From contig UFRQ01000003.1 of NCBI GenBank assembly GCA_900444965.1, forward strand, positions 2,356,001-2,420,000: a stretch of 64,000 nt of DNA, read 5' to 3'. The stretch comes from [Actinobacillus] rossii. GTDB lineage: Bacteria > Pseudomonadota > Gammaproteobacteria > Enterobacterales > Pasteurellaceae. The position numbers and the translations under genes were made by a program. Each line of letters begins with the position of its first letter. The first letter of the stretch is position 1. The notes beneath the pieces are model-generated. The model worked only from the letters and a program-made list of their open reading frames with translations. It was not told where the DNA came from and did no database searches. Below, piece after piece: positions 28,807 to 37,822 of the stretch.

Positions 28807-30093
28807 ATGCAGAAAAAATCATCGGTTATATCCCAAATTCTCAACCGTAATATGCTTATTTGTATATTTACGGGCTTTAGCTCAGGGCTTCCGCTTTATA
28901 TTATCACTGCCCTACTCCCCATTTGGCTACGTTCGCAACAAGTGGATTTAAAAACTCTCGGTTACTTTACGCTTGTCACGTTACCCTTTACATGGAAATT
29001 TCTTTGGTCCCCGCTATTAGACCGTTATATTCCACCTTTTTTAGGACGTCGTCGCGGCTGGATATTAATATCCCAAATTTTGCTCCTTATTTCACTGGCA
29101 TTATTTGGTTTCTTAGATCCCCATACTAATCAAGGCTTAACCCTAATTGCGGGGCTTGCCACCCTTTGTTCGTTTTTTTCTGCTAACCAAGATATTGTGT
29201 TAGACGCATTTCGTCGTGAAATCTTATCAGATGCAGAGCTTGGACTTGGAAACAGCATTCACGTCAATACTTATCGAGTATCAGGATTAATCCCTGGCTC
29301 ACTTTCTCTTATTTTATCTGATCATATGCCTTGGCAAACTGTCTTTATTATCACGGCGTTATTTATGCTACCAGGGATTTTTATGACATTATTTTTGAGT
29401 CGTGAACCACAAATTGAACTCAAAACTGACCGCACTTTAAAAGAAAACGTTGTTGAACCTTTCAATGAGTTTTTTAGCCGAAAAGGAATATGGAGCGCTC
29501 TGGGTGTTCTCGCTTTTATTTTTCTCTACAAACTGGGCGACAGTATGGCAACTGCCTTAATTTCACCCTTTTACTATGATATGGGTTTCTCAAATACTCA
29601 AATCGGTATTGTGGCAAAAAATGCTTCACTTTGGCCAATGGTGATTGCAGGTATTGTAGGCGGCATTGTTATGCTCAAAATCGGCATTAATAAAGCATTA
29701 TGGTTATTTGGTTTAGTGCAAATTATCACCATTCTAGGTTTCGCTTGGCTAGCAAGCCACGGACGTTTTGAGCAGGTTGGCACTTATGAATTAATGGCAT
29801 TAAGCTTGGTCATTGCCGCGGAATACATTGGCGTGGGGCTTGGAACATCAGCATTTGTGGCATTTATGGCGCGCGAAACGAATCCACTTTACACCGCCAC
29901 TCAACTGGCATTATTTACTAGTTTATCAGCTTTACCAAGAGCAACAATTAATACACAAGCCGGTAATTTAATTGAATATTTGGGTTATTACCACTATTTC
30001 TGGTTCTGCTTTTTCTTAGCCATTCCCGGTATGATTTGCTTAATTTGGGTTGCACCATGGCATACTAAATCAATGGAAAAAGTAGTTCAGTAA
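28807..30093 (+). CDS. ampG: AmpG-type muropeptide transporter (MFS)
   Basis: Inner-membrane permease importing anhydromuropeptides for cell-wall recycling. Agreement with E. coli AmpG over FTGFSSGLPLYI, LKTLGYFTLVTLPFTWKFLWSPLLDRYIPPFLGRRRGWILISQI and YKLGDSMATALISPFYYDMGFS. The 428 aa carry 12 hydrophobic segments and lack the extra C-terminal helices of the 491-aa E. coli protein. No Shine-Dalgarno is visible: the galE terminator tail abuts the ATG, so initiation may be leaderless from a promoter inside galE, or may use a downstream ATG (Met16). Confidence 0.88.
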   Translation: MQKKSSVISQILNRNMLICIFTGFSSGLPLYIITALLPIWLRSQQVDLKTLGYFTLVTLPFTWKFLWSPLLDRYIPPFLGRRRGWILISQILLLISLALFGFLDPHTNQGLTLIAGLATLCSFFSANQDIVLDAFRREILSDAELGLGNSIHVNTYRVSGLIPGSLSLILSDHMPWQTVFIITALFMLPGIFMTLFLSREPQIELKTDRTLKENVVEPFNEFFSRKGIWSALGVLAFIFLYKLGDSMATALISPFYYDMGFSNTQIGIVAKNASLWPMVIAGIVGGIVMLKIGINKALWLFGLVQIITILGFAWLASHGRFEQVGTYELMALSLVIAAEYIGVGLGTSAFVAFMARETNPLYTATQLALFTSLSALPRATINTQAGNLIEYLGYYHYFWFCFFLAIPGMICLIWVAPWHTKSMEKVVQ

Positions 30094-30125
30094 TTTGATT
30101 TTTCAAAGAATTCACGCTAAAGTAA

Positions 30126-30797
<672 letters not shown>

Positions 30798-30814
30798 AAT
30801 ATGCCTAAAGTAAG

Positions 30815-30846
30815 AAGTGCGGTTAGTTTTGACCGCACTTTTTTTA
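30815..30846 (+). terminator. Inverted uptake-signal terminator after adk
   Basis: AAGTGCGGT (30815-30823) and ACCGCACTT (30832-30840) with an 8-base loop and a following run of T residues. Confidence 0.9.
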
Positions 30847-30861
30847 TTAAATCAATGCAAA

Positions 30862-31292
30862 TCATAAATCAAATGTTTGCATTACATTTACATGTAAACG
30901 CACATCAACATTACCACGTGTTGCGTTTGAATATGGGCAAACTTCGTGAGCTTTTTCAATCAGTTTTTTGCATCTTCTACGCTTAAACCCGCCACGGTAA
31001 TGGTAATGTCTAAATCAAGGCTGAATGCACCATCTGTTTTTTGACCAATGCCTACGCCTACGGTTGTGCTTGATGAAGTTGGTTTTAAGCCTAAGCTCGG
31101 TGCAACGTAGTTCATTGCGCTATCAAAACAAGCTGCATAGCCCATCGCAAAAAGTTGTTCAGGATTTGTGCCGATTTTGCCACTTTCATTTTGGAATGAA
31201 ACTAAATCAAAGCCGATTGAACCGTCATCCACTTGTGTTCTGCCGTCACGACAGCCTGCTGCTGTTGCTGATGTGTGATAAAAAATTTTCAT
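30862..31292 (-). pseudogene. ohr: Organic hydroperoxide resistance protein Ohr, frameshifted
   Basis: Thiol peroxidase reducing organic hydroperoxides. The first 110 residues match Ohr (KIFYHTSATAAGCRDGRTQ, peroxidatic Cys in GYAACFDSAMNYVA) and stop at TGA after SVEDAKN. In the next frame the missing tail is intact: [27 protein letters not shown], with the resolving Cys, ending at the TGA at 30862-30864. The run is six A where the intact frame needs seven (near 30966-30971). Truncated, the protein lacks the resolving Cys. It may be a true lesion, slippage-prone, or a homopolymer sequencing error. Confidence 0.88.
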
Positions 31293-31397
31293 TCTATTTT
31301 CCTTCTGTTATTGGTTTCGATGACATGAGTATATTGATTTGAATTATTTTGCGGTATATCATTTATCCAAAATCCTTGCCTATTTATCTAAATTATT

Positions 31398-32255
31398 ATG
31401 TTATCAGAACAGCAATTTGAGCACTTATTAAAAGTTATTCAGCCTAATCAGACCTATTATTCGCCAATTAACGGCTTAGTTATTTATCATTCAGATCACC
31501 CATTTTCCTATGAAAATGTTATTCAAGAACCTAGTATTTGTATCGTGGTAAAAGGGGAACGTGAAGTGCAGTTAGGCGAACAATACTATTTGTTTGACGA
31601 ACGGCATTTTATGTTTTGCCCTGTCAATGTGCCTATGTGCGGTAAGATTAAACATGCCACGCCAAATGCGCCTTTTGTTGTGTTATCAATGAAAATAGAT
31701 TTACAAGCCGTCAATAAAATTTTGTTAGAACAGCCCGCACTTTTTACAGAAAAATCAGAAAATTCGACCGCTTTTACCCAATGGGATTTACCCCCTGAAT
31801 TACGTAATGCTTTTGAACGGTTACTTACCTTGCACGAAAATCCAAAAGATATTGCATTTCTTGCACCACTTATTCAGCAAGAAATTTATTATCGATTACT
31901 CAAAGGGGAGCAAGGAGAGAAGTTAAAACAGATGGTCAGTTTTAACTCAAACACGCAAAAAATTGCCAAAGCAACAGCGTATTTACAAACACATTTCCGA
32001 GAAAGCATACAAGTAGAAATGCTGGCGGAACGCTGTGGTATGTCTTTGTCAGGCTTTCATGCCCATTTTAAAAAATTAACGACATTATCACCTTTACAAT
32101 ATCAAAAAACATTAAGGCTGATGGAAGCTAAGCGGCTAATTTCACAAGAAAATTTACCTGTTGCCATCGCTGCATTTCAAGTTGGCTATGAAAGTCCAAG
32201 CCAATTTAGTCGAGAATATAAGCGATGTTTTGGGCGTTCTCCAAGTATACGCTAA
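31398..32255 (+). CDS. AraC-family transcriptional regulator
   Basis: DNA-binding regulator of the group with an AraC_N-type (PF06719-like) sensor domain: EPSICIVVKGEREVQLGEQYYLFDERHFMFCPVNVPM over about residues 45-90. The C-terminal AraC DNA-binding domain covers about 185-285, with two helix-turn-helix units (VEMLAERCGMSLSGFHAHFKKLTTLSPLQYQKTLRL and VAIAAFQVGYESPSQFSREYKRCFGRSP). 285 aa. It is divergent from ohr with 105 bp between, so it may regulate ohr in place of the usual MarR-type OhrR; that link is inference. Confidence 0.88.
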   Translation: MLSEQQFEHLLKVIQPNQTYYSPINGLVIYHSDHPFSYENVIQEPSICIVVKGEREVQLGEQYYLFDERHFMFCPVNVPMCGKIKHATPNAPFVVLSMKIDLQAVNKILLEQPALFTEKSENSTAFTQWDLPPELRNAFERLLTLHENPKDIAFLAPLIQQEIYYRLLKGEQGEKLKQMVSFNSNTQKIAKATAYLQTHFRESIQVEMLAERCGMSLSGFHAHFKKLTTLSPLQYQKTLRLMEAKRLISQENLPVAIAAFQVGYESPSQFSREYKRCFGRSPSIR

Positions 32256-32327
32256 TTCACCTTTTCTGCTTAAATGTAGCTAAATCTTACACATTTTTCC
32301 TAGAAATGATATTTAGTCGCATTTTCT

Positions 32328-32406
32328 TTGATTTCGATCAAGATATTGACATCCGTTTATATTTACGATTCATTCTCATTCATATAGAATATGATATTAA
32401 TTATTA
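32328..32406 (+). promoter_or_regulatory. FNR site and candidate Fur box upstream of feoA
   Basis: TTGAT-ttcg-ATCAA at 32328-32341 is a perfect FNR site. TACGAT at 32364-32369 is a plausible -10 that places the FNR centre close to -41.5. Downstream, TGATATTAATTATTA at 32392-32406 matches 13 of 15 positions of the Fur 7-1-7 motif TGATAATNATTATCA. Together they predict anaerobic activation and iron repression, as known for feo in E. coli. Confidence 0.8.
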
Positions 32407-32427
32407 TTTAAAATAAAGAGGTGTCAA

Positions 32428-32694
32428 ATGTCTATGATTTCACTTTCATCATTAGAAAAAAATGTGACTGCACAGATTCACGATATTGTTGCCAGTGATA
32501 TTTTTGGTGAGATCGACCATATTGTCAGCCGCCGTTTAGCTGATTTAGGTTTTTCTAAAGGAATGTCATTGAAAGTTATTGCCAAGGGACCTTTTGGTAA
32601 GGGTCCTTATGCTGTACGTTTAGGGAATAAATCACAATTTGTTTTACGAGCTACAGAAGCGAATAAAATTCTGTGCCGCGTATTAGTCGAATGA
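32428..32694 (+). CDS. feoA: FeoA-family ferrous iron transport protein
   Basis: Small SH3-like cytosolic partner needed for FeoB-mediated Fe(II) uptake. 88 aa, with the core RRLADLGFSKGMSLKVIAKGPFGKGPYAVRLGNKSQFVLRATEA typical of FeoA. AAAGAGG precedes the ATG. First gene of the feo operon, 13 bp before feoB, behind FNR and Fur sites. Confidence 0.93.
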   Translation: MSMISLSSLEKNVTAQIHDIVASDIFGEIDHIVSRRLADLGFSKGMSLKVIAKGPFGKGPYAVRLGNKSQFVLRATEANKILCRVLVE

Positions 32695-32707
32695 AGAGGG
32701 ATATAGA

Positions 32708-34567
32708 ATGAGTTGTTATGTTTCTCTTTTAGGTGCGCCAAACTGTGGCAAAACAGCATTATTTAATAACCTTACTGGGGCAAATGCTAAAGTCGCTAAT
32801 TATGTTGGGGTAACTGTAGATAAGCTAGAAGGTCGTTTTATTGATGATGCTAATATTCGTATCGTTGACTTACCGGGAACATATAGTCTACGCACAACAA
32901 GTTTGGATGAAACTGTCGCGCGAGATATGGTATTGGGAAAAATTGGAAAACGTCCTGATGCGATTATTGCGGTAGCTGATGCGACCAATCTACGTATGAC
33001 ATTACGTATGGTGCTGGAAATTAAAAGTTTAGGCTTGCCGATCATTGTCGCACTCAATTTAAGTGATATTGCCCGTTCTCGTGGTTTAATTATTGATACT
33101 CAAAAATTAAGCGAACAACTTGGTGTGCCGGTATTCGAGACTGTCGCGATTAAAAAAGATGGCACACAAGCATTACGTGAAGCAATTAAATCACTGTCTC
33201 ATCAATCTTCGACACCATTAGATCCTGAAACCGCTGAAAAAACGCTTGAGCAACTTGATAGTCAGTTACTGTATGAAGAAGTCGAAAGTATTCTATCTCA
33301 AGCAGTTACCCGTGAACTTGAACTTCCAGAATGGCACCAGCGTTTAGATAATCTCGTCATGCATCCTATCGTAGGAATTGGTTTATTGCTTGTTATTTTA
33401 TTGCTTGTTTTCCAAGCGGTATATTCATGGGCTGAACCTATAATGGGGCTGATTGAAGATAGTTTCGCATGGCTTGGCGAATGGATAGCGGCTACATTAC
33501 CGGAAGGATTATTAGCCGATTTATTAGTGAATGGGGTAATTGCAGGTGTAGGTGGCGTACTTGTTTTTCTACCGCAAATTACGATTTTATTTGCTTTCAT
33601 ATTACTTCTTGAAGACTCAGGATATTTACCACGTGCAGCATTCTTGCTAGATAATTTATTAGCGAAAAGCGGCTTGTCAGGACGCGCGTTTATCCCGTTA
33701 CTTTCAAGTTTTGCCTGTGCTGTACCGGCAGTTATGTCAGCAAGAACAATTCAAGATCCGAGAGAACGTCTAGTGACAATAGCCATTGCGCCTATGCTAA
33801 CTTGTTCAGCACGTTTACCCGTATATGCTCTCATTATTGGTGCAATTATTCCGGAACAAACGGTTTGGGGAATATTTAATTTACAAGGTTTAGTGTTATT
33901 TTCACTCTACTTTGTCGGTATTTTATCGGCTGGGCTCGTCGCGTATATCACAAAACGTTTTGCATTGCGTAAAGGTAATATTCAACAATTCCCATTATTG
34001 ATGGAATTACCGACTTATCGGATGCCAAACTTTAGACATATTTGCCTAACTTTATGGGATCGCGTTAGTGCGTTTTTGAAACGCGCAGGAACGATTATCT
34101 TTGCATTAAGCGTGATTTTATGGTTCCTCGTGACTTTCCCGACAGCCCCTGAAACAGCAACAGCACCCGCTATCGATTACAGTTTCGCAGGTATATTAGG
34201 GCATATTATTGAACCGATTTTCGCGCCATTAGGTTTTACTTGGCAAATGTGTATTGCGATGATTCCAGGAATTGCTGCACGCGAAGTAGTGGTTGCCGCG
34301 CTTGGTACGGTTTACGCAATGAGCGGCTCTGAAGATCAAATTATGGATTCACTCATTCCTGTAGTGACAAATGAATGGGGACTGCCAACTGCATTAGCCT
34401 TTATCACATGGTATATCTATGCCCCAATGTGTATGGCAACGCTCGCTGTGATTAAGCGCGAAACGAAGTCAACTAAACAAACGGCACTCATTACGGCTTA
34501 TCTTTTTGCGTTAGCATATTTCTTTGCCTTTATAGTTTATCACATTGCATTAGGAGTTATTTCATGA
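32708..34567 (+). CDS. feoB: Ferrous iron transporter FeoB
   Basis: Inner-membrane Fe(II) transporter with an N-terminal G-protein domain. G1 LLGAPNCGKTALFN, G3 DLPGTYSLRT and G4 NLSD within residues 5-120, then a helical spacer, then two Gate domains in the C-terminal membrane part (LLEDSGYLPRAAFLLDNLLAKSGLSGRAFIPLLSSFACAVPAVMSARTI, and GIAAREVVVAALGTVYAM). At 619 aa it is shorter than E. coli FeoB (773), as in other Pasteurellaceae-type short FeoB. Its stop overlaps the next start (ATGA). Confidence 0.95.
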   Translation: MSCYVSLLGAPNCGKTALFNNLTGANAKVANYVGVTVDKLEGRFIDDANIRIVDLPGTYSLRTTSLDETVARDMVLGKIGKRPDAIIAVADATNLRMTLRMVLEIKSLGLPIIVALNLSDIARSRGLIIDTQKLSEQLGVPVFETVAIKKDGTQALREAIKSLSHQSSTPLDPETAEKTLEQLDSQLLYEEVESILSQAVTRELELPEWHQRLDNLVMHPIVGIGLLLVILLLVFQAVYSWAEPIMGLIEDSFAWLGEWIAATLPEGLLADLLVNGVIAGVGGVLVFLPQITILFAFILLLEDSGYLPRAAFLLDNLLAKSGLSGRAFIPLLSSFACAVPAVMSARTIQDPRERLVTIAIAPMLTCSARLPVYALIIGAIIPEQTVWGIFNLQGLVLFSLYFVGILSAGLVAYITKRFALRKGNIQQFPLLMELPTYRMPNFRHICLTLWDRVSAFLKRAGTIIFALSVILWFLVTFPTAPETATAPAIDYSFAGILGHIIEPIFAPLGFTWQMCIAMIPGIAAREVVVAALGTVYAMSGSEDQIMDSLIPVVTNEWGLPTALAFITWYIYAPMCMATLAVIKRETKSTKQTALITAYLFALAYFFAFIVYHIALGVIS

Positions 34568-34707
34568 TTCAAAATCTGATTGTTGGCATTATTGTGCTTG
34601 CCTGTGTAAGCTATATTGTATGGAAATTCGCTTTAAACCGTAAACGCAATGTTTGCAATGGTTGTGACAAATGTTGTAATAAACAAAAGCAAGGCGGTTG
34701 TCACTAA
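34564..34707 (+). CDS. FeoB-associated Cys-rich membrane peptide, 47 aa
   Basis: The ATG at 34564 overlaps the feoB stop by four bases. The product starts MIQNLIVGIIVLACVSYIVW, one transmembrane helix, followed by KFALNRKRN and a cysteine cluster (CNGCDKCC, then a terminal CH). This is the FeoB-associated Cys-rich membrane protein design (PF12669-like), which takes the place of FeoC in some feo operons. The Cys cluster could bind iron or an Fe-S centre; not proven. Confidence 0.85.
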   Translation: MIQNLIVGIIVLACVSYIVWKFALNRKRNVCNGCDKCCNKQKQGGCH

Positions 34708-34717
34708 CATTGTCTTC

Positions 34718-34779
34718 AAAAGTGCGGTGGAATTTGGATATAAATTTGAAAAACCATTCAAAATTTCACCGCACTTTTA
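34718..34779. terminator. Inverted uptake-signal terminator, feo operon / oxidoreductase
   Basis: AAAAGTGCGGTGGAATTT and AAATTTCACCGCACTTTT are inverted with a loop of about 25 bases containing further self-complementarity. It lies between the convergent feo operon and the Gfo/Idh/MocA gene. Confidence 0.75.
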
Positions 34780-35745
34780 TTCTCCTGCGAACTTAATCCC
34801 TGCCTGCTTTCTTGCCTGTTCCGTGGTCTCACATACAATAGCCGAAACCTCTAACATCTCATCGGCAAAAGCAAAATCTTTATTATCAACAATTTGAACG
34901 AACCGTTTAAATTCAGGGAGCATTCGGTGCGTTTTATCAAATTCAACATGCTGTGATTCATTCTGATTTGGTGTAAACGTGAAACAATTCATCGCATTAG
35001 CTGGCATTGGTACCGTAATATTTCCTTTATCGCCTTGAATTGAAAGCATCACCGGAGCTGCACAATCTTTGGCACCAATACACACAATTTTAAATGTTGG
35101 ATAATCAAGTAATAAAATGCCACTCGTATCAATATTACGTTGAACATTTGCCGCATAACTACAACCCTGTGGCTTACCGAATAAACCTACCGCGAAATGT
35201 AAGTTATATACATTTAAATCCATTAATGCGCCACCAGATTTTTGCGGGTCAAAGGCGGGTAAAATTTCACCGGCTTTAAAACGATCATAACGGCTAGAAT
35301 ACTGACTGTAATTCAAGCTCACAATTTTCAACTCTCCAAGCTCCGCAATTTTTTTACGAATCGCCAAATAAGCGGGCAAATAATGTACTGTAACCGCCTC
35401 AATTAAAATAACACCTTGTGTTTTCGCAAGTGTTCTGAGTTGATGAAATTCCGCCATATTAGAAGTAATGGGCTTTTCTAAAATCACATGTTTACCCGCT
35501 TCTAACGCTTGTTTAGCAAAGGCAAAATGTAAATGATTTGGTAGGGCAATATAAACCGTGTCGATATCCCCATTAAGCAAATCAGCATAATCACGATACA
35601 CATTTAAAATATTATGTTCTGCAGCAAATTGCATCGTTTTGGTGTAATCTCGACCCCAAATGGCTAATTTCTCTAATGAAATGCTGTGCAGAATTTGCAT
35701 CAAATCTCGAACAATCATCCCTGTACCAACAATACCTAATTTCAT
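34777..35745 (-). CDS. Gfo/Idh/MocA-family oxidoreductase
   Basis: NAD(P)-dependent sugar or polyol dehydrogenase-like protein, cytosolic. N-terminal Rossmann motif LGIVGTGMIVRDLMQIL, the family hallmark EKP in AGKHVILEKPITSN near residue 95, and a C-terminal alpha/beta domain with GGALMDLNVYNLHFAVGLFGKP, the usual active-site region. 322 aa. Substrate unknown. Monocistronic, convergent with feo. Confidence 0.88.
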   Translation of the reverse strand: MKLGIVGTGMIVRDLMQILHSISLEKLAIWGRDYTKTMQFAAEHNILNVYRDYADLLNGDIDTVYIALPNHLHFAFAKQALEAGKHVILEKPITSNMAEFHQLRTLAKTQGVILIEAVTVHYLPAYLAIRKKIAELGELKIVSLNYSQYSSRYDRFKAGEILPAFDPQKSGGALMDLNVYNLHFAVGLFGKPQGCSYAANVQRNIDTSGILLLDYPTFKIVCIGAKDCAAPVMLSIQGDKGNITVPMPANAMNCFTFTPNQNESQHVEFDKTHRMLPEFKRFVQIVDNKDFAFADEMLEVSAIVCETTEQARKQAGIKFAGE

Positions 35746-35957
35746 CCTACTCTCCTATTGTAAATGTAACTTGCTCTAAACAACGTCCTATACATCATAA
35801 AGTGCGGTTAGTTTTAATAATATTTTTCATCTCTGAATTTGTGTGAATTTTAACAATATACACTTAAAAGCGCATTGCTTAACTTGGATTAGTTGATATT
35901 TAAAACCAGCAATACATTTTAAGTATTTTGAAAATATATCAAAATCCCACCGCACTT

Positions 35958-36854
35958 TTACCCATACCGCCGTTTCAAAATTTCTGTCAAACGGTCAAAC
36001 ACAAACAGCACCCTTGGCGATGTGATGGTTTGATAGGGGCGGTATAAATACAGTTGCCATTTATCCACGGGTATTTCAGGAAATAACTTAACCAACTCGC
36101 CACGCTCAAAATAAGGTTTACAAAATAGCTCGCTGATAAAGCCCACCACATTGCCACACAATACTGCTTTTAGCTCGCATTCAGGGTCGGAGCTGTAAAA
36201 AAGCACTTCTCTCGGTAGCAATTTTTGCTGGTCATTCATTGTTAAATCCCACGCACGCCCTGTTTCTACGTTAATTGGCAAGGAAAACGGGAAATTGCGC
36301 TGTAAATCGTCTAAATCTTTCGGCGTACCCAATCGCTCCAGTAATTTCGGGGACGCCACAATCCAATCTTGCAAATCAGCAATTTTACGCACGATAAAAT
36401 TCGGGTTCGGTTCAGGTCCGATGCGCAAACCAATATCAATGCGATGTTCCACCGCATCAAACTTGGTCATATCCTCACGCCAATCGATTACCAACTGCGG
36501 ATAAGGCACAAGTGCGGTCAAAAGTTCGTCCAAAATCTTGTCATTTTCACGCCAACGGGGAAAAGTAATCCGTACCACGCCTGCCATGTCGTCTGTTTGT
36601 TGCTTGCCTAATTTGAATAGATTATCGGTGTCCGCCAGTAGCTGTTTTGCCTTAATCAAGAACTGCTCGCCAAAATTGGTCAGCCGAATTTGGCGTGTAT
36701 TTCGCTTAAACAGCTGCTCGCCCAGCTCCTGCTCTAATTCCGCAATCACACGGGTCACCACCGAAGGCGAAACCGCCAACTGCATTGCTGTTTCCCGAAA
36801 ATTCAAGGTTTCGCTGGCAAGGCAAAAATATTTAATCGCATCGAGTTTGTTCAT
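35958..36854 (-). CDS. LysR-family transcriptional regulator
   Basis: 298-aa regulator with the N-terminal winged helix-turn-helix (YFCLASETLNFRETAMQLAVSPSVVTRVIAELEQELGEQLF, residues 9-50) and a substrate-binding domain whose middle has RIGPEPNPNFIVRKIADLQDWIVASPKLLERLGTP. It diverges from a quinone-reductase gene across a 104-bp gap, the arrangement of a LysR regulator and its target, with the YCII and SDR genes following. It carries one internal uptake signal near 36510. Effector unknown. Confidence 0.9.
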   Translation of the reverse strand: MNKLDAIKYFCLASETLNFRETAMQLAVSPSVVTRVIAELEQELGEQLFKRNTRQIRLTNFGEQFLIKAKQLLADTDNLFKLGKQQTDDMAGVVRITFPRWRENDKILDELLTALVPYPQLVIDWREDMTKFDAVEHRIDIGLRIGPEPNPNFIVRKIADLQDWIVASPKLLERLGTPKDLDDLQRNFPFSLPINVETGRAWDLTMNDQQKLLPREVLFYSSDPECELKAVLCGNVVGFISELFCKPYFERGELVKLFPEIPVDKWQLYLYRPYQTITSPRVLFVFDRLTEILKRRYG

Positions 36855-36958
36855 TTTATTGTTCTCTTTTTAACAATAGACAATTCTATTTTTATTGATT
36901 GTAGTGCAAATCAACTGCCCATTACAATACACCCTTCAAAACTCAACAGGAGAACAAA

Positions 36959-37522
36959 ATGAAAAAAGTATTAGTGATTTCAGGACACCCGAATTTATCG
37001 CAATCCATCGCCAATAAAACCATTATCGACAGCTTAGCAAGCGGTCTAAATTCTGCAGAAATTCGCCAATTAGACACGCTTTACCCTACCGAGCAAATTG
37101 ATGTCGCCGCCGAGCAACAAGCCTTGCTCAATGCCGATGTGATTGTGTGGCAATTTCCGTTTCACTGGTATTCCATGCCGGCATTGATGAAAAAATGGCT
37201 GGACGAAGTGTTTTTGCACGGTTTTGCTCACGGTTCAACGGCGAAATTGGGCGGTAAAAAATTAGTGATTTCCATCACAACCGGCGCACCCGAAGTGGCT
37301 TATAAAGAAAATGCGGTGATGAAACATACAATGGCGCAATTGGTTGCCCCTTTTGAAAGCATTGCGGCGTTGTGCCAATTGGATTTACAGAAAATCAGCT
37401 ATTTAAACGGCGTGAGTTATGTCGGTCGTAACAAAGAAAAAATCGCAGAGCAAAAACAAACAGCGCGTGAATATGCCGAACAACTTATTCAAACTATCAA
37501 CACCTTAACAGGAGAAAAATAA
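36959..37522 (+). CDS. NAD(P)H oxidoreductase, flavodoxin-2 fold (KefF/YwrO-like)
   Basis: Flavin-dependent two-electron quinone/nitro reductase type protein of 187 aa. VLVISGHPNLSQSIANK opens the fold; ADVIVWQFPFHWYSMPALMKKWLDEVFLHGFAHG and ISITTGAPEVAY are family blocks. AGGAGAACAAA precedes the ATG. First gene of a run oxidoreductase, YCII pseudogene, SDR, all closely spaced, divergent from the LysR gene. Likely electrophile or quinone detoxification under LysR control; this is inference from arrangement. Confidence 0.88.
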   Translation: MKKVLVISGHPNLSQSIANKTIIDSLASGLNSAEIRQLDTLYPTEQIDVAAEQQALLNADVIVWQFPFHWYSMPALMKKWLDEVFLHGFAHGSTAKLGGKKLVISITTGAPEVAYKENAVMKHTMAQLVAPFESIAALCQLDLQKISYLNGVSYVGRNKEKIAEQKQTAREYAEQLIQTINTLTGEK

Positions 37523-37821
37523 TGTATTTAATTGATATTTCATTGAAAAATTCGACCTTATCCGAAGAAGAACAAGCTAAACAACTTGATGCACACCGTG
37601 CATGGTTTGCCAAATACTTCTAACAAGGCAACTTTTTATTACTCGGTCCTTATTTAGATAAAGCCCGAGCTGGTGTGATCATTGCCCAAGCCGAAAGCCG
37701 TGAACAGCTAGAACAAATTTTAGCCGAAGATGTCTATTATCCTGATTTAGCCGATTACCAAATCCGTGAATTTAAAGCGGCAATGGTGGCGGAAAATATC
37801 CAACAATTTCAAGGAGCATAA
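37522..37821 (+). pseudogene. YCII-family protein with in-frame nonsense codon
   Basis: Frame starting MYLIDISLKNSTLSEEEQAKQ reads 33 codons, meets TAA at 37621-37623 (after RAWFAKYF), then continues QGNFLLLGPYLDKARAGVIIAQAESREQLEQILAEDVYYPDLADYQIREF, the YCII/YciI core, to the TAA at 37819-37821. One substitution (GAA or CAA to TAA) explains it. Full length would be 99 aa. Its ATG overlaps the preceding stop and it runs into the SDR gene, so it was part of the operon. Confidence 0.85.
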
Positions 37822-37822
37822 A

